DNA from: Promerops cafer
Taxonomy: Eukaryota; Chordata; Aves; Passeriformes; Nectariniidae
Direction: 5' to 3'
NCBI GenBank assembly: GCA_013398275.1
Contig: VZSE01006029.1
Location: forward strand, 3,178,999 to 3,242,998
Length of the DNA stretch: 64,000 bases
A model generated the notes under the pieces. That model was not told where the DNA came from. It saw only the letters and a list, made by a program, of their open reading frames with translations, and made no database searches. Positions 36,701 to 47,645 of this stretch are shown piece after piece (within the stretch, counting starts at the first letter, position 1; the number at the start of each line of letters is the position of its first letter). The translations under genes and the position numbers were made by a program.

Positions 36701-39130
36701 GTCTGGGTTGGGGGCTAGATTACTTTGCAAGCCAGTTTCAATGTTAAGACATAGTGGGAAAAAAAACTTTACAGAATAATCCCAGTCTCTCTCTTTCTCC
36801 CCCCCCTCTTTTACCCTCCTCCCACTCCCCTTCTCCCTTCTCCACCTTTCTTTCTCCCGTTTTCAACTCCATTTTTTCACATTAGAAATACTTAGGTCGC
36901 TATATGAGCGTATTAGATTGCCAGTAGTTCCTCTGTACGGGGGGTTTCCTGTCAAGCTACGTACATTTATTGGAGAGCCCATTCCATATGACCCAAATAT
37001 GACTGCTGAGGAACTAGCTGCAAAGGTAAGATAGATATCTGTATATGTAAATTTAAAATATTGAATCTTCTGATAAAAACCACTACAATAGTTTTGTCAA
37101 GTGATTGCTGTCTAGGAGGCAGTTATAGAAATTGATGGAATCATGGTAAGTTTTGTACTTGCCTAACTCTGAATGTTGTTCTTAAATACTTAATGTTCTT
37201 AAATACTATCTTTTTATTACTACAACTTTCAGATGTTCTAGGTCTTTTAAAGTTAATTGCACCCTACATTTGCTTTGAGAAACAACTTGCTTTAAAGACT
37301 GAAGAAGTTTGGTCAGATAAGACAGCTCTCAGTTGATAGAGAGAAGCACTTCACCCAAGGGGAAGCGTTCTGCTTCCTGGTGTTTTCAGAAAGATACTAA
37401 GGAAGCCTTTCAAACATAGCAAATCTATGTTCACAAACTATTGGAATTACATACGATAAAAGAAAAAGGTAAATAATTTGACTGCTTTGTCTAGTGTGTT
37501 TCTATTTTGTCCAGCTTCTAACCCAGCAGTTTTACTTCTAAATGTTCCTCTAATTCAGATTTGGATGCCTTATAGAAAGGATTTTCAGGTCCTCATGCTC
37601 ATTCAGTTTATTTATAGATTTCACAGTGCAAAGACATAAACCAGTTGAGTGGTGGAGCAGTGAGATGGAGTGGGCTGAAATAGGTATTTTTGCAAACTCC
37701 ACAGATGGTCACTTAAAATATTCTGAAAACTTCACTTGAGAGAGAGACTTTTCTTGACCATGCAGGTGTCTGTTCAGTTGTCTCTCTTTGTCTGTTTACC
37801 CTATGATTAGATCCCTGCAAAAAGACTCTTAAAATGTTTGTGCAGTATCTTAGGTCTTGGTTATGGAAACCTGGTTGGTTTTTTTGTGGGGTCACTCTGA
37901 CAGGACTTAAGAAGTGCTGGCTTTCAGCAGAGAATGTGTTTAAGTCACGTGCATTGGCATCTTACCTTTATGCCAATCCTCACTTACTTCTGACTTAAGT
38001 TCAGATTCTGCTAGATAAGGTCCCTAGAATGCAAATTCCCTAGAATCCTATTTAGTTAGAGTGATTTTCAAGTTGTATCTCATGTTTTGGGCTATGGCAC
38101 AGTATGCATTTTCCTATTATATGGAGCAAAAAATAAAGCTCAAATTTTTTACCTAATATAAATTTTAGATCTATAGAGTCGCTTAGGACCAGATGTATAA
38201 AGTCCTTCTCCAAGGACTTAACAGTTGATTGCTTACTTCATATAAACAGTGGGAGCTTGAACCAACAAACAATATTCTACCAACATCTGCCCTTGCTGAC
38301 CACTGGTTAAATTCTGGTCTTAAGAATTCACTAGCCTGTGCATGTCTAGGCAGAATAGGAAGTGTGTTCTCACCACAGCTTTTGCATGTTGCCCTGCTTT
38401 TGAATGTTCCCTATAGAGCTTTTTTATAATAAGAGTAAGTGCTGTGCACTCCTTGGCCTGTTTGTTTTTTGAGTGAAGTGAAGGCTGCTGTCACATGCAG
38501 CTAAGTGGCCTGAGCATGTGTCACAGGACCAGTTCCTTCAGGGGCCTTGGGTCCAGAGGGCATTACTTTGTACAAGGCAGATACGCTGAGGCACAATGGT
38601 GTTTCCAGTGCTGCTTCTGAGCATGTGTAGAAGCAAAGTTGATGCCCACTGGAAGAGTGTTATTGATGCAAACCTGGGTATAGGCAGGAGTTTGAGTTGC
38701 AGTACATCATGCAGGTGTTTAACATGCTTTATAGATCTAAGTCTCTTCATGAATTTACTCTGTTGTCATTTGACTTATGTGTTGTCATATGACTTTATGT
38801 GTAAATAGTTTGTGAAAACAGCTAGCAGACATAAGAGATGCTAGTTTGTTGGTCTGTTTCATGGCAGTGTTGCCACAATCACATCCTGTGGGCTTAAATA
38901 TAGAAGAACAGTATTTTGAACTTGCAATGGTTCTGTGGTATTTGAAAGGATTAAAAACAGCCTAGAAATTATGAGCAATATGAAGATGAGTTTTTCTGAC
39001 CAAAACCTTTTCTCTTTCTCTACAGACAAAAGCAGCAGTCCAAGCTCTCATAGAAAAACATCAGAAAATACCAGGAAATATATTTAGGGCTTTAATGGAA
39101 CGATTTCAAACACGAAAGAAAGAAGATTAA
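24450..39130 (+). CDS. TMEM68: TMEM68, ER triacylglycerol-synthesising acyltransferase (copy 2), six coding exons
   Basis: Joined coding exons 24450-24777, 27137-27301, 32679-32872, 35025-35085, 36886-37025 and 39026-39130 give 993 nt (330 residues), all GT-AG. A non-coding exon 1 is inferred in the CpG island ending at 20828. A hydrophobic hairpin at about 37-75 is followed by the basic IYKRKNE segment. The acyltransferase region has H130-x5-D136 (HGATPVD), APGGVREALFSDE (196-208) and PIIPM (230-234). The protein ends KKED, an exact KKXX ER-retrieval signal. Known for the family: TMEM68 is an ER protein that makes triacylglycerol independently of DGAT1 and DGAT2, and TMX1 restrains it. The N-terminal half is closer than copy 1 to what I recall of mammalian TMEM68 (IYKRKN, WDGHG.IWHG), so this is called the ortholog. 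HGATPVD and APGG differ slightly from the HGAIPID and SPGG of copy 1. Confidence 0.95.
26056..26098. repeat. A-rich low-complexity run in TMEM68 intron 2
   Basis: Nearly pure A with isolated G residues. A minus-strand ORF across it is an artefact. Confidence 0.65.
27137..27301 (+). CDS. TMEM68: TMEM68 coding exon with catalytic H-x5-D motif
   Basis: 165 nt, acceptor TAACAG, donor GTAACA at 27302, phase 1 at both ends. It encodes YELHGVEN, the catalytic HGATPVD (H130, D136) and VADHFVFRLP. Confidence 0.94.
28450..29422 (+). mobile_element. CR1 LINE, about 1 kb 3' part with reverse-transcriptase remnant
   Basis: Near 28470-28600 the + strand contains broken reverse-transcriptase-like coding sequence (GIPQG.., then FTDDA). 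This continues through the 3' region to CTGGACTAGATGACCTCCAG and TCTCTGGTTCTGTGA. It has many stops and lies in the TMEM68 intron between 27301 and 32679. The minus-strand ORFs over it are shadows. Confidence 0.85.
32679..32872 (+). CDS. TMEM68: TMEM68 coding exon with APGGVREAL motif
   Basis: 194 nt, acceptor CCTGCAG, donor GTAAGT at 32873. It encodes residues 165-229, with VIHGPKE, GHLLAIAPGGVREALFSDE and RKGFAQVAIDAKV. Confidence 0.94.
33228..33350 (-). mobile_element. CR1 LINE 3' fragment, minus strand
   Basis: CAGAGTCACAGAATATGCTG, then GTTGGGAGGGACCATCGTGA and GTCCAACTCAATG is the reverse of the CR1 tail. The right edge is uncertain. Confidence 0.7.
35025..35085 (+). CDS. TMEM68: TMEM68 61-nt coding exon (PIIPM...NVREGF)
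   Basis: Acceptor CTCCTAG, donor GTAAGA at 35086. It encodes PIIPMFTQNVREGFRTLGGI and leaves a single base for the split codon 250. Too short for ORF scanning; recognised by its match to 13947-14007. Confidence 0.92.
36786..36880 (+). promoter_or_regulatory. TMEM68: Exceptionally long polypyrimidine tract before the 140-nt TMEM68 exon
   Basis: About 95 nt with only a handful of purines, running almost to the acceptor at 36885. Typical tracts, including that of the equivalent exon in copy 1, are much shorter. It could bind PTB-type or U2AF proteins and influence inclusion of this exon. The complementary strand is correspondingly G-rich. Confidence 0.6.
36886..37025 (+). CDS. TMEM68: TMEM68 140-nt coding exon (YGGFPVK, IGEPIPYDP)
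   Basis: The acceptor ACATTAG follows an unusually long pyrimidine tract (36786-36880). The donor is GTAAGA at 37026. It encodes residues 250 (split) to 296, with LYGGFPVKLRTFIGEPIPYDPN. Confidence 0.92.
39026..39130 (+). CDS. TMEM68: TMEM68 last coding exon, stop and KKED terminus
   Basis: Acceptor CTCTACAG, 105 nt, TAA at 39128-39130. It encodes TKAAVQALIEKHQKIPGN and ends RKKED, so lysines sit at -3 and -4 as in classical COPI dilysine retrieval signals. Confidence 0.93.
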   Translation, partial: TKAAVQALIEKHQKIPGNIFRALMERFQTRKKED

Positions 39131-40945
39131 GGTCTTCTGAACTTAAACTTCTGTAACTACTATTTAGTTATAATATTCTTAAAGTCACATTTGTAAATTA
39201 TTCCTTCCTCTAATAATAGGTTTTAAATACTGTCCTAATGATACTGCTGTATAATTTAAGATAGAAGTCACTTGCCCTTGCCCTTTCCCCTGTTCAGTAT
39301 CAAGCTCAGGAACCCAAACTTCAAATCATTCATAATGAGGCAAAGTTTAATTTTTGATAAATGTATTCCTACCTTGGAAGTGTCTGGGTTTTTGATTCTG
39401 GGTTTGTTTTGGGTGGTTTTTTCCAAATAATACTGCAAGCCTTCATGTATATGGTCTGTCTTCCTTTTGTTCTATCATTGTCTCCCATCCCCACCATGAT
39501 GGATCTCTAACCTTAATGTCAAACCCTCTGCAGAGCTGGAGTCTGACTGTCTTGGCCCTCTTCAGTGTAAGGAGGTTTTGTGGGCCAGATGAATGCCATC
39601 AGCATGTATGAAAACTTTCCTGGGGTTGTTACTCTCACACTGCTGGGAACAGTCCACCACTTTTGGCCTGCAGAACCTCTGACAATGCCTGCAAAACCTG
39701 TGTTGCAAAGTGTTTCATTTTGCTGGGTGAGCTCAGAAAGGGTTCAGAGGAGTGACAATTGATTAGAGAACTACAGTGATCCAAAGAGATTTTTTAGGGA
39801 AACCACTCCAATGCTGTGAATAAGAACCCTACAATACAACTGCTATTCCAAGCCAAGGCATATTGGATATCTGCCATTGAGTAGAGACTTGTCCCATTTA
39901 TTTCTCAGTGAATCTACAAATTCTCTTTGGAAACAATGAGCCAAGCATTCGAACATCAAGAAGTAGAAATGAGAGTACTGTTTAGTATCATGAGCTCAAA
40001 AATCTTTATTTTGATGGAAAGAGAAAATTGTTACAACACTGTAAAAGCAGTAGTTCTTTTGAAAAACAGGATTGGCATTCCCAAATACCCTTAAGATTTA
40101 GTATGTGGATAAACAATTACATATATTCTCAAACAGTTATTTATGTAAGTTAAATAGTGAAGGAGAGGGAAGCTCTGTATACTTTCCTCAAGTGAAAACA
40201 ATTGAATCAACAGGAGAGAGTTGCAAGATGAGGCTTTTGTGCACTTACAGCAAATTATATTGTTACATTTTTTCTTAGGTAAAGCCTATGGTTGTATTGT
40301 CCATGTAGGAAATATCTGAAATAATTATTCTAATTTGCAGGAATTTTAATCTACAGTTCTTAAATTAACACCTGGGAAATTTTTAGTTCCGGGATGAGGA
40401 CAAACTCCTTCAGAAAAGACAAAAGAAGTTTTTGCTATATGATATGGTTGCCTTTCAATATTGTTGGGGTTTGACCTTTTCTTAAAAAAAAATACACCCC
40501 CCCCAAAAAATACCCAACAAATAACCAACATTTGAAAGAGCAGTTGTATTTGATATAGTAGTTATTCCTCTCACCATTTAAGCACACACTTTGCTTTATG
40601 TTCTTATAAATGTGTAAATTAGTGACATTGCATAAGTGCACGTAGGTGATGCCCTATGTTAGAAAAACATCACTTTATGGGAAATTGTCTATCAAATGTG
40701 GTTAACAAGAAGCAAAAGTCTTACTTTATGATATTATTTTATACCAAAAACATTTTACATGGTGTTAAATTCGTTAAAGCTCTGGCAAGAATCATGGTAT
40801 ATAAAAGCAAATGCCCATTCTGAAGTTTTTTAAATTACTTCAGTTTTACTTGAAGGCAAGATTGTGTTCCTTTTAATTTATTGGACTGTGTTTCAAAAAT
40901 ACTGTTAACACAGCATGTCAATAAAAGTTGTAATGCTAAATTCCT
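39131..40945 (+). other. TMEM68: TMEM68 3' untranslated region (inferred)
   Basis: AT-rich, repeat-poor sequence after the TAA stop. It ends at a canonical AATAAA at 40920-40925, with cleavage inferred about 15-20 nt later. A low-complexity A/C stretch lies near 40484-40507. Confidence 0.6.
40920..40925 (+). terminator. Polyadenylation signal AATAAA of TMEM68 (copy 2)
   Basis: Exact AATAAA about 1.8 kb after the stop codon, followed by a T/G-containing stretch. Use of this particular signal is inferred. Confidence 0.55.
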
Positions 40946-42504
40946 GCATTGAAGTATAACTTAAGTATGATTTTTTTTTTTTTACTGTCCATCTTGAGAA
41001 AAATGTACATTGATCTGTGTTGTGAACATCTCAAAGGCAGCTGAACATATTTTATGTTGAGGTTGCATGTATGTAAAAGAGAACTCAGTCTAAAAGGTTC
41101 CATTAGACACGAACAGACATTGTCATCAGAGATTTTGTAAAATTTATTTTATTAAGTATGTGGGCTATTTGCTGCAGTTTTGTCCCTTTAAGTATTGAAA
41201 GATCAGTATAAATGAAGGGCAGTATTGGTACTCTCTTAAGTGTTCATATTTGTATAGGCCTTTCATATTTATTTCTATATATTAAAAATACATAGAAGAC
41301 TTTCGAATAAAATTGACAACTGGAACAGACTTCTGAAGTTTTGTGTTGTGTTTGAACTAAATGGAATGATATATGGCCTGTCCTGCTGGCCCCTGAGTAG
41401 TTTTGAGCAGCATTTCCTACCCCTGAGATCCCCTTCTTGCCTTGCAGTGTCTGAATAGGGATGGAAGGAACAAAACCCCAGAAGGAATGAAAGGAAAAAT
41501 AATTCAGACAACAGTGGAATAAAGGAAAAAGACACATAAACAATAGTTTAATAGTTGCAGTTTGTGCTGCAGAGGGCCTTTATAAGCACTGCAGTACCAC
41601 TTCAGTTAAAAGTTCTGCAACAGAAAATAGGCCATAGATACTGACTAGTAGGGTTTATTTATACATATTTGGGGTGTGAATCATTGCCTACTTTGTCTTA
41701 TTGAAAAAGAGGCAGACAGGGATAGATACTCTCACAAGTAAGGTTATAGACCCAGCATCCTTTTAGCTGATTAGGTTTATTGTGCATCAAGCAGAAGTAT
41801 TCAAAGGGAATTTTAGCAGGGTTAGACTAAACCACTTATTGTCTGGTTAGCCTTTAGATACACTGAAGACATTACATGTTTTGTCATGTGAGCAGCATGA
41901 GCAGGATATGTATTTTTAGGTTGTTTGGAAGTAGACCAACTGCTGTACTGACAGGTATTCATCATTATCTCTCAGCAAGACCCAAATCTCCTACTGGCCA
42001 ATTTACTGTCCTGTTGTGTAATAGCAGAGTTCAGTCTGAACATCTATTATTAGGATGCTTTCACATGAAATTAATCTCTGCAAATGCAAGGTAGAGCAGT
42101 TAATCAGCACTGTCAACACAACTGTGTGGCTCATCCGGTATGGGGTTTGCTGTACAAGTGTAACATTATGTTGCTTCATCCTATTATTCTGTGGAGAAGA
42201 TACAGCTATGATGACAGTGTGTTAGCTCTACAGTGCTTAATCCCTGTTAAGCCCATCATAGACACTAGGATGCTTTTCTTCATGTTATTTTTGCTTCAAA
42301 AAATTACTGTACCAAAAGTAAATGTGGAAGTGCGTGGAATTGCTACACAGAGCAAAATAGCGCTGAAAAGACATGTTAAGTAAGATAAATCTCCAAAATG
42401 TGTCTGTTAAAACTTCAAAAGACAATCTGATGATGCTTTTCTATTCTCTTCACTCTTTTTTTTTTTTTTTTAAGCTCAAGACTAGTCAAAAGAAGCAATA
42501 GTCT
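40946..42504. other. Intergenic DNA after TMEM68
   Basis: A T12-13 run at about 40972-40984; otherwise AT-rich unique sequence. ORFs at 41244-41543 (minus) and 42084-42383 (plus) lack splice-consistent borders or recognisable domains. Confidence 0.5.
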
Positions 42505-42953
42505 CAAAATTATGAAGGTGAGCAGAGGGCTGGAGTATCGCTCGTATGAAGGCAGGCTGAGAGAGTTGGCGTTGTTCAGCCTGGAGAAGAGAAGGCTCCA
42601 GAGGGGCATTGGAGAACCTTCCAGTACCTGAAGGGCAGTACAAGAAAGTTGGAGAGGGACTTTTGACGAGGCCATGTAGTGACAGGACAAGGGGGGATGG
42701 CTGTAAACCAAAGAGAGTAGGTTTAGATTAGATATTAGGGAGAAATTCTTTGCTGTGAGAGTGGTGAAGCACTGGAACAGGTTGCCCAAAAAAAAGTTGT
42801 GGGGGCCTCATCCCTGGAGGTGTTCAAGGCCAGGCTGGATAGGGCTTTGAGCAACCTGGTCTAGTGGAAGGTGTTCCTGCCCATGATGGGGGATTGGAAC
42901 TGAATGATCTTTAAGGTCCTCTTCCAGCCCAAAGCATTCTATGATTCCATGAT
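42505..42953 (+). mobile_element. CR1 LINE 3' fragment
   Basis: GGTGAGCAGAGGGCTGGAGT, TTCAGCCTGGAGAAGAGAAG, GGTGAAGCACTGGAACAGGT and a tail TTCTATGATTCCATGAT are diagnostic. A T-rich run precedes it. Confidence 0.85.
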
Positions 42954-43833
42954 ACTTTTCTCATCCTGGGTTATTTGCAGTATTTGCTTGTCTGCTTTTT
43001 TTTTCACGTAATTTGGTGTTGCACAGATGGTTGCAGATTTGCCACTTGCAACCTTGAATTTTGTCACAGCATACATCGCATGCATACCATATGTTGCTTC
43101 CTGAAACATTTCAGAATGGTTAGAATTATCTCTTTATGTGAGAAAATTGTTCAGAAAGATGTAACAAACTTTTGACCTCCAGGGAGCATTTTCTTAAAAC
43201 CTGAAGTGTTTACTAACACTTCTCACTTTTGCCTGTGTGTGAAACATTACAAGGTGAGATGCCATTTGGAATTAGTATCAGGCTGCATATATAAAGCAGA
43301 CCCCATATTTTTTCCCCACCATGGAGCTGTCAACTGTTGTAGAGCAGTTCCTGTTCCACTGGGCCTTGTCCATCCGTACCAGTTACTGTAATGAGTGAAT
43401 GCAGCACAACTCAAATCAAATCACCCTTGGCTCTTTTTCCAGCTAAAACCATGCCATGCTCTGGAAACATGAAACAAGTTCTTACAAAACACGTATTATT
43501 CAGAGAAGATCTTGAAAGTTTAAAAAATAGAAGTAAAGAAATTGCACCATTTTTACCTAATTCCTTTTAATGAGAAACACAATGTCCCAAACATCAGGGA
43601 AGGTAGGAATTTACAATTTTGTGTCATCTTTATACAGAATTTGTAGCAGATGAATTGGGATGCAGATGGGGCTCATCTTCATATATTCCGTATGGAGTTG
43701 CTTTTCTGTTTCTTTCAGTAGTGTTTTCTTAGGTCTACACTTTGCTCAGAGCAACTTATTTTTCTTTCAATTACTTCCTAAGTGGGAACAGAAATGGAGA
43801 CCCCAATGAACGTTTGTTAGTTCTCTTTTACAG

Positions 43834-44065
43834 GATCACAGAATCAATTAGGTTGGAACAGACCTTTGAGATTATCAAGTGCAAACTATGACCCAACACC
43901 ACCAAGTCAACTAGACCATGGCACTGAGTGCCACATGTCCAGTCTTTTCTTAAACATCTCCAGGGATGGTGTCTCCACCACCTCCCTGGGCAGCCCATTC
44001 CAATGCCCAAACACCCTTTCTGTGAAGAAATTCTTCCTAATGTCCAACTTTAATCTCCCTGATCT
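43834..44065 (-). mobile_element. CR1 LINE 3' fragment, minus strand
   Basis: GATCACAGAATCAATTAGGT, TGGAACAGACCTTTGAGATT and CACCTCCCTGGGCAGCCCAT are reverse-complement CR1 sequence. Confidence 0.85.
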
Positions 44066-47000
44066 ATTTGAAATCTACCAAAGGTACCTAAAAGCATTTC
44101 TGAGCTCTTATCTCTGTAATGGAGTTTTCAGCTCTCCAGACACTTCTTTAATAATCAGATTTCTCCCTACCATCTGAAAAACACTTTCCTGACAGATCCA
44201 CCAAAATTTTTGAAGCATCCTGTCCATTTAGAAATGAATTAATTTTCTTTTGCTCATTATGCAGTGGATTAATTTTCTGAACTAGTGGGCGCAGCATTTG
44301 CAGACTTGCTTGGTTTATGTTTTTACCATAGATTTCCACTTTCCAGACAGAAATTTTGGTATTTGATCAGGCTTTGTGACAACAAGCTTGAGGGAAAAGG
44401 CTGACTGCAGGCTGGTTCAGTCTCTGAAGGCATTAATGAAAATATGAACCAAGTCTCATAGCTGAGGCAAGCACACACAAACCTGAAACTACTTTTTTGA
44501 ATCCTGATTCTAGGCAATTCTGAGTCACATTTACGAAAACAAAACTTCATGGCTCCTTTTTCTCCTTGCAAAACCTGACACCAGCACAGAAGCATAGCAG
44601 CTTTGATGGCATTTCCAGGACTGAGGTTGCCATCTGAGTTGAGCAGTGGTGAGGGCACTTATCCTGGAGAAGCAAGCTCAGGAGAAGACCTCAGAAGCCC
44701 TCAGGGAGGGCTTGGAGCAAAGTGTAACTCAGTAGTGTGTAGTGGAAGATGTCTAGTAGTCAATGCCATGTTACACTATCATCAGGTATTGCCACGTCTG
44801 GGCTTGTGGTTTCCTCTCAAAAGCAACCTAGTAGTCATGCTTGCTATCCAATTCTTCTCTCTGCCACTTGTCTCTGCCAAAATCTTTCATGCAGCCATCC
44901 CCTGTGATGATTCCCAGGGTCTTCAGGACAAGGCTTAAATCCCACTAAAGCTTTGCCTTCAGAGGGGGGTGAAACAAGCTCAAGTGCCTGTGGTTCCCCT
45001 GGCCTGCAGCAGTGTGTGGTGTGGTGCTGCACCGGGCTGCCTTTGCACAGCAGTCAGAGGAAGAGGCAGCAGCCTGGCTGACCAAGCCACCCTGTTTCCA
45101 GTGCCTCAAGTGCCCTGGAATATCTTGTTCAGCCCAGGGCTGGCTCAGGCGTGGCCAGACAGACACAGGAAGTTACAGCTGAGGAGCTAATGTCATTACG
45201 TTCGGGTCTTTGTGCACATCCCACCTCCTCCTTAAGATCCTCATACAGAGCAAACTTGATAAGGGAAGGCTGCTTTCTAACAGGAGAGGAAGCTTTGTAT
45301 AAAGAACTTCTGGTATTTTTCTGTCATCCTACAGTATGCACAAATACCATTTCTAGGAGGCAATAAGCTTCCTGCATAGAAGCTGTAATAAATGAACCAA
45401 TAGGCACTTATACTGTGTGATTTATTCCACCCTTCTGGTGCAGCAAAGGGTCTGAATTTGTGCTGAAACCGCTTTTAAATTGCTTTGGTTACTCCGTGCC
45501 CAGTGCTTCATTTGCAAAGCTCTCCTTTTGAGCCAGTGGATGTACAGTTTGACAAGCATTTAAATTTGGAGGATGGCTTTTGTTGCTGTCTGCAGCAAGG
45601 TGAGTCAGAAGAGCCTGGCACGAGGGCAGCTAAACACCCACCAGGGTGCAAAAACACACTTCAAGAAAGAATGAGAGTAGAGAGCTGACCTAAAAAGGCA
45701 GCCAGAAAATCTCAGCTGTTGGAATGCATCAATCCATCTTAAGTTTCTTAACTCATAATATCTTACATGAATGGCTACAGGACCAGATACTGTCTGACTT
45801 TACACAGCAGCGTAGGTAAGTGTATATGTGTGTTTTTGTGATGCCCTGTTTCTTTGGTATAAACAGGAGCATGGAACCTACTTCAGCTGCTGTTGCAAGG
45901 CAAATAGCAGACCATTATTTTTCAATCCACCTGGGCTTTGCAAATGTCAAGATGATATCACTCATGCTTGCTTTGTCATTATTACACTTAATCATTTTTA
46001 TTAGCAGGTGAACCAAACAGTTTCTGTAGATGTGCTGATTTCTAACAGATTGTCCCTTCAAATCATGCAGCAAAAATAGATAGCAAGAAAATAATTATTT
46101 CCGTAGCCCAAGCTCCTAATTTTAATGCAGATCTCTGCAACTGTTGGAACTAGGTCTATAGGAAATTTTTGTCAATTAATTTGCCTGTTTCTGAGGATCT
46201 GGGTCCCATTTCCAATATCTAAAGTAGGAGACAGCACCTATGTTAACAGCATGCTCAGACTGGGGCAAATAAAGCCAGAAACACTCACGTTCCTGAATAA
46301 TGTTTCTACCTCTACAATTTTTTTTTATATTATGTATATCAGGATATTCCTGCACTCCAGAGGAAAAAAAAACAAAACCACACAGGACTAACAGATTTCA
46401 CAATGAGGAAACCTGATATTTTCAAATATAGAAGTGTATTTCACCTGCACCTGTAGAAAGCGGATGTAGCAAAAAAGACAGAAATTTTCATACTGGGGCT
46501 TTTCTCCTGAAAAAGCTTGATTTCTTTGGCAAGATGTCCTGTTTCAACAGCCCCTCCTCCTTTCCAGGCAGCATGCCAGGCAAGACACAGCAGGGGAGAC
46601 AGGCAGTCAAAGGAAAACACGTGAGTCTGTAGTATCAGCTCTTTTGGGACAGAATGAGGGCCTGCTTCCATCAAATTTAATCAGATTTAATACTCAGCCA
46701 CTGGGAGCAGCTACTATTTTGCAACTGGAGAGAGGAAAAGGTGTTTGGCTGAGCACAGGCAGGATGTGTTGGAGAAGGTGGTGGTGATTCAGCCCAATAC
46801 ATATGTGCCACTGCTGGGGTGGGGCGAAGTCAATTTTAAGAGGTGCAGCAAGTGTTGGCAGCTGCATGAAATAAATTAGTGAGTCAAATGAAGAAAACAT
46901 CACTGGCTCCAGGTAATTCATATGCCCATGACCCAAATTTCCCTTCCTGGCATCCCATACTGCTCTGTGTGTGTGCGTGCTGGGTTTACCTTACATTTTG

Positions 47001-47274
47001 GCAAAAAAGCTGAAGGTTTATTTCTCCCAAGAATCTATTTGTGTAGCAACAGCACATCTGGAATGGAAATATTTGATCCCGTACAGGTAGCTGGGCTGTT
47101 TTTTCCCCCTCCTTCATTACATAAATTTGTGTTTCGTGAGCAGTGCTGCCCCGTTGCAACCATCCTAGTATAAAATCACCAACTTTAGCTGCCACCAGCA
47201 CAGACATTACTTAGCAAGGCAGATTGTCTTAAGTTAGAAGAGCTGTCAAAATGCAAGATGTAGCAAGAAATAGC
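44066..47274. other. Intergenic DNA without supported gene
   Basis: Several ORFs of 60-111 codons overlap on both strands at 44323-45190 in moderately GC-rich sequence, with no recognisable domain. No repeat family is called here. Confidence 0.5.
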
Positions 47275-47645
47275 TGAGGTCAGTTGGTCTGTTCAGCCTA
47301 GAAAAGCAGAGACTGATCTTGCAGTCTACAAATTCCTCATGAGGGGAAGCAAAGGGCCAGGGATCAATCTACTTTTTCTGGTGACCAGCGACAGGGAATG
47401 ATCTGAGGATGTGTCACGGGAGGTTTAGGTTGGATAGTAGGAAAAGGTTCTTCACTCAGAGGGTGTTTGGGCACTGGAGCAGGTTCCCCAGGGAAGTGGC
47501 CACAGCACCAAGCCTGGCAGAGTTCAAGAAGAGTTTGGACAATGCTCTCAGGCACATGGTGTGACTCTTGGGGATGGTGCTGTGCGGGGCAGGGAGTTGG
47601 ATTTGATGATCTTGTGGGTTCCTTCCAACTCAGGATATTCTACGA
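47275..47645 (+). mobile_element. CR1 LINE 3' fragment
   Basis: TGTTCAGCCTAGAAAAGCAG, GGTTTAGGTTGGATAGTAGG, GGTTCCCCAGGGAAGTGG and a tail CCTTCCAACTCAGGATATTC fit CR1. Confidence 0.8.

Noticed and set aside
4564..39130. Copy 1 or copy 2 as a processed pseudogene or duplicated assembly contig
   Set aside because: Both have introns at matching places, different intron sequences, intact frames and about 43% residue differences, which excludes retroposition and haplotype duplication.
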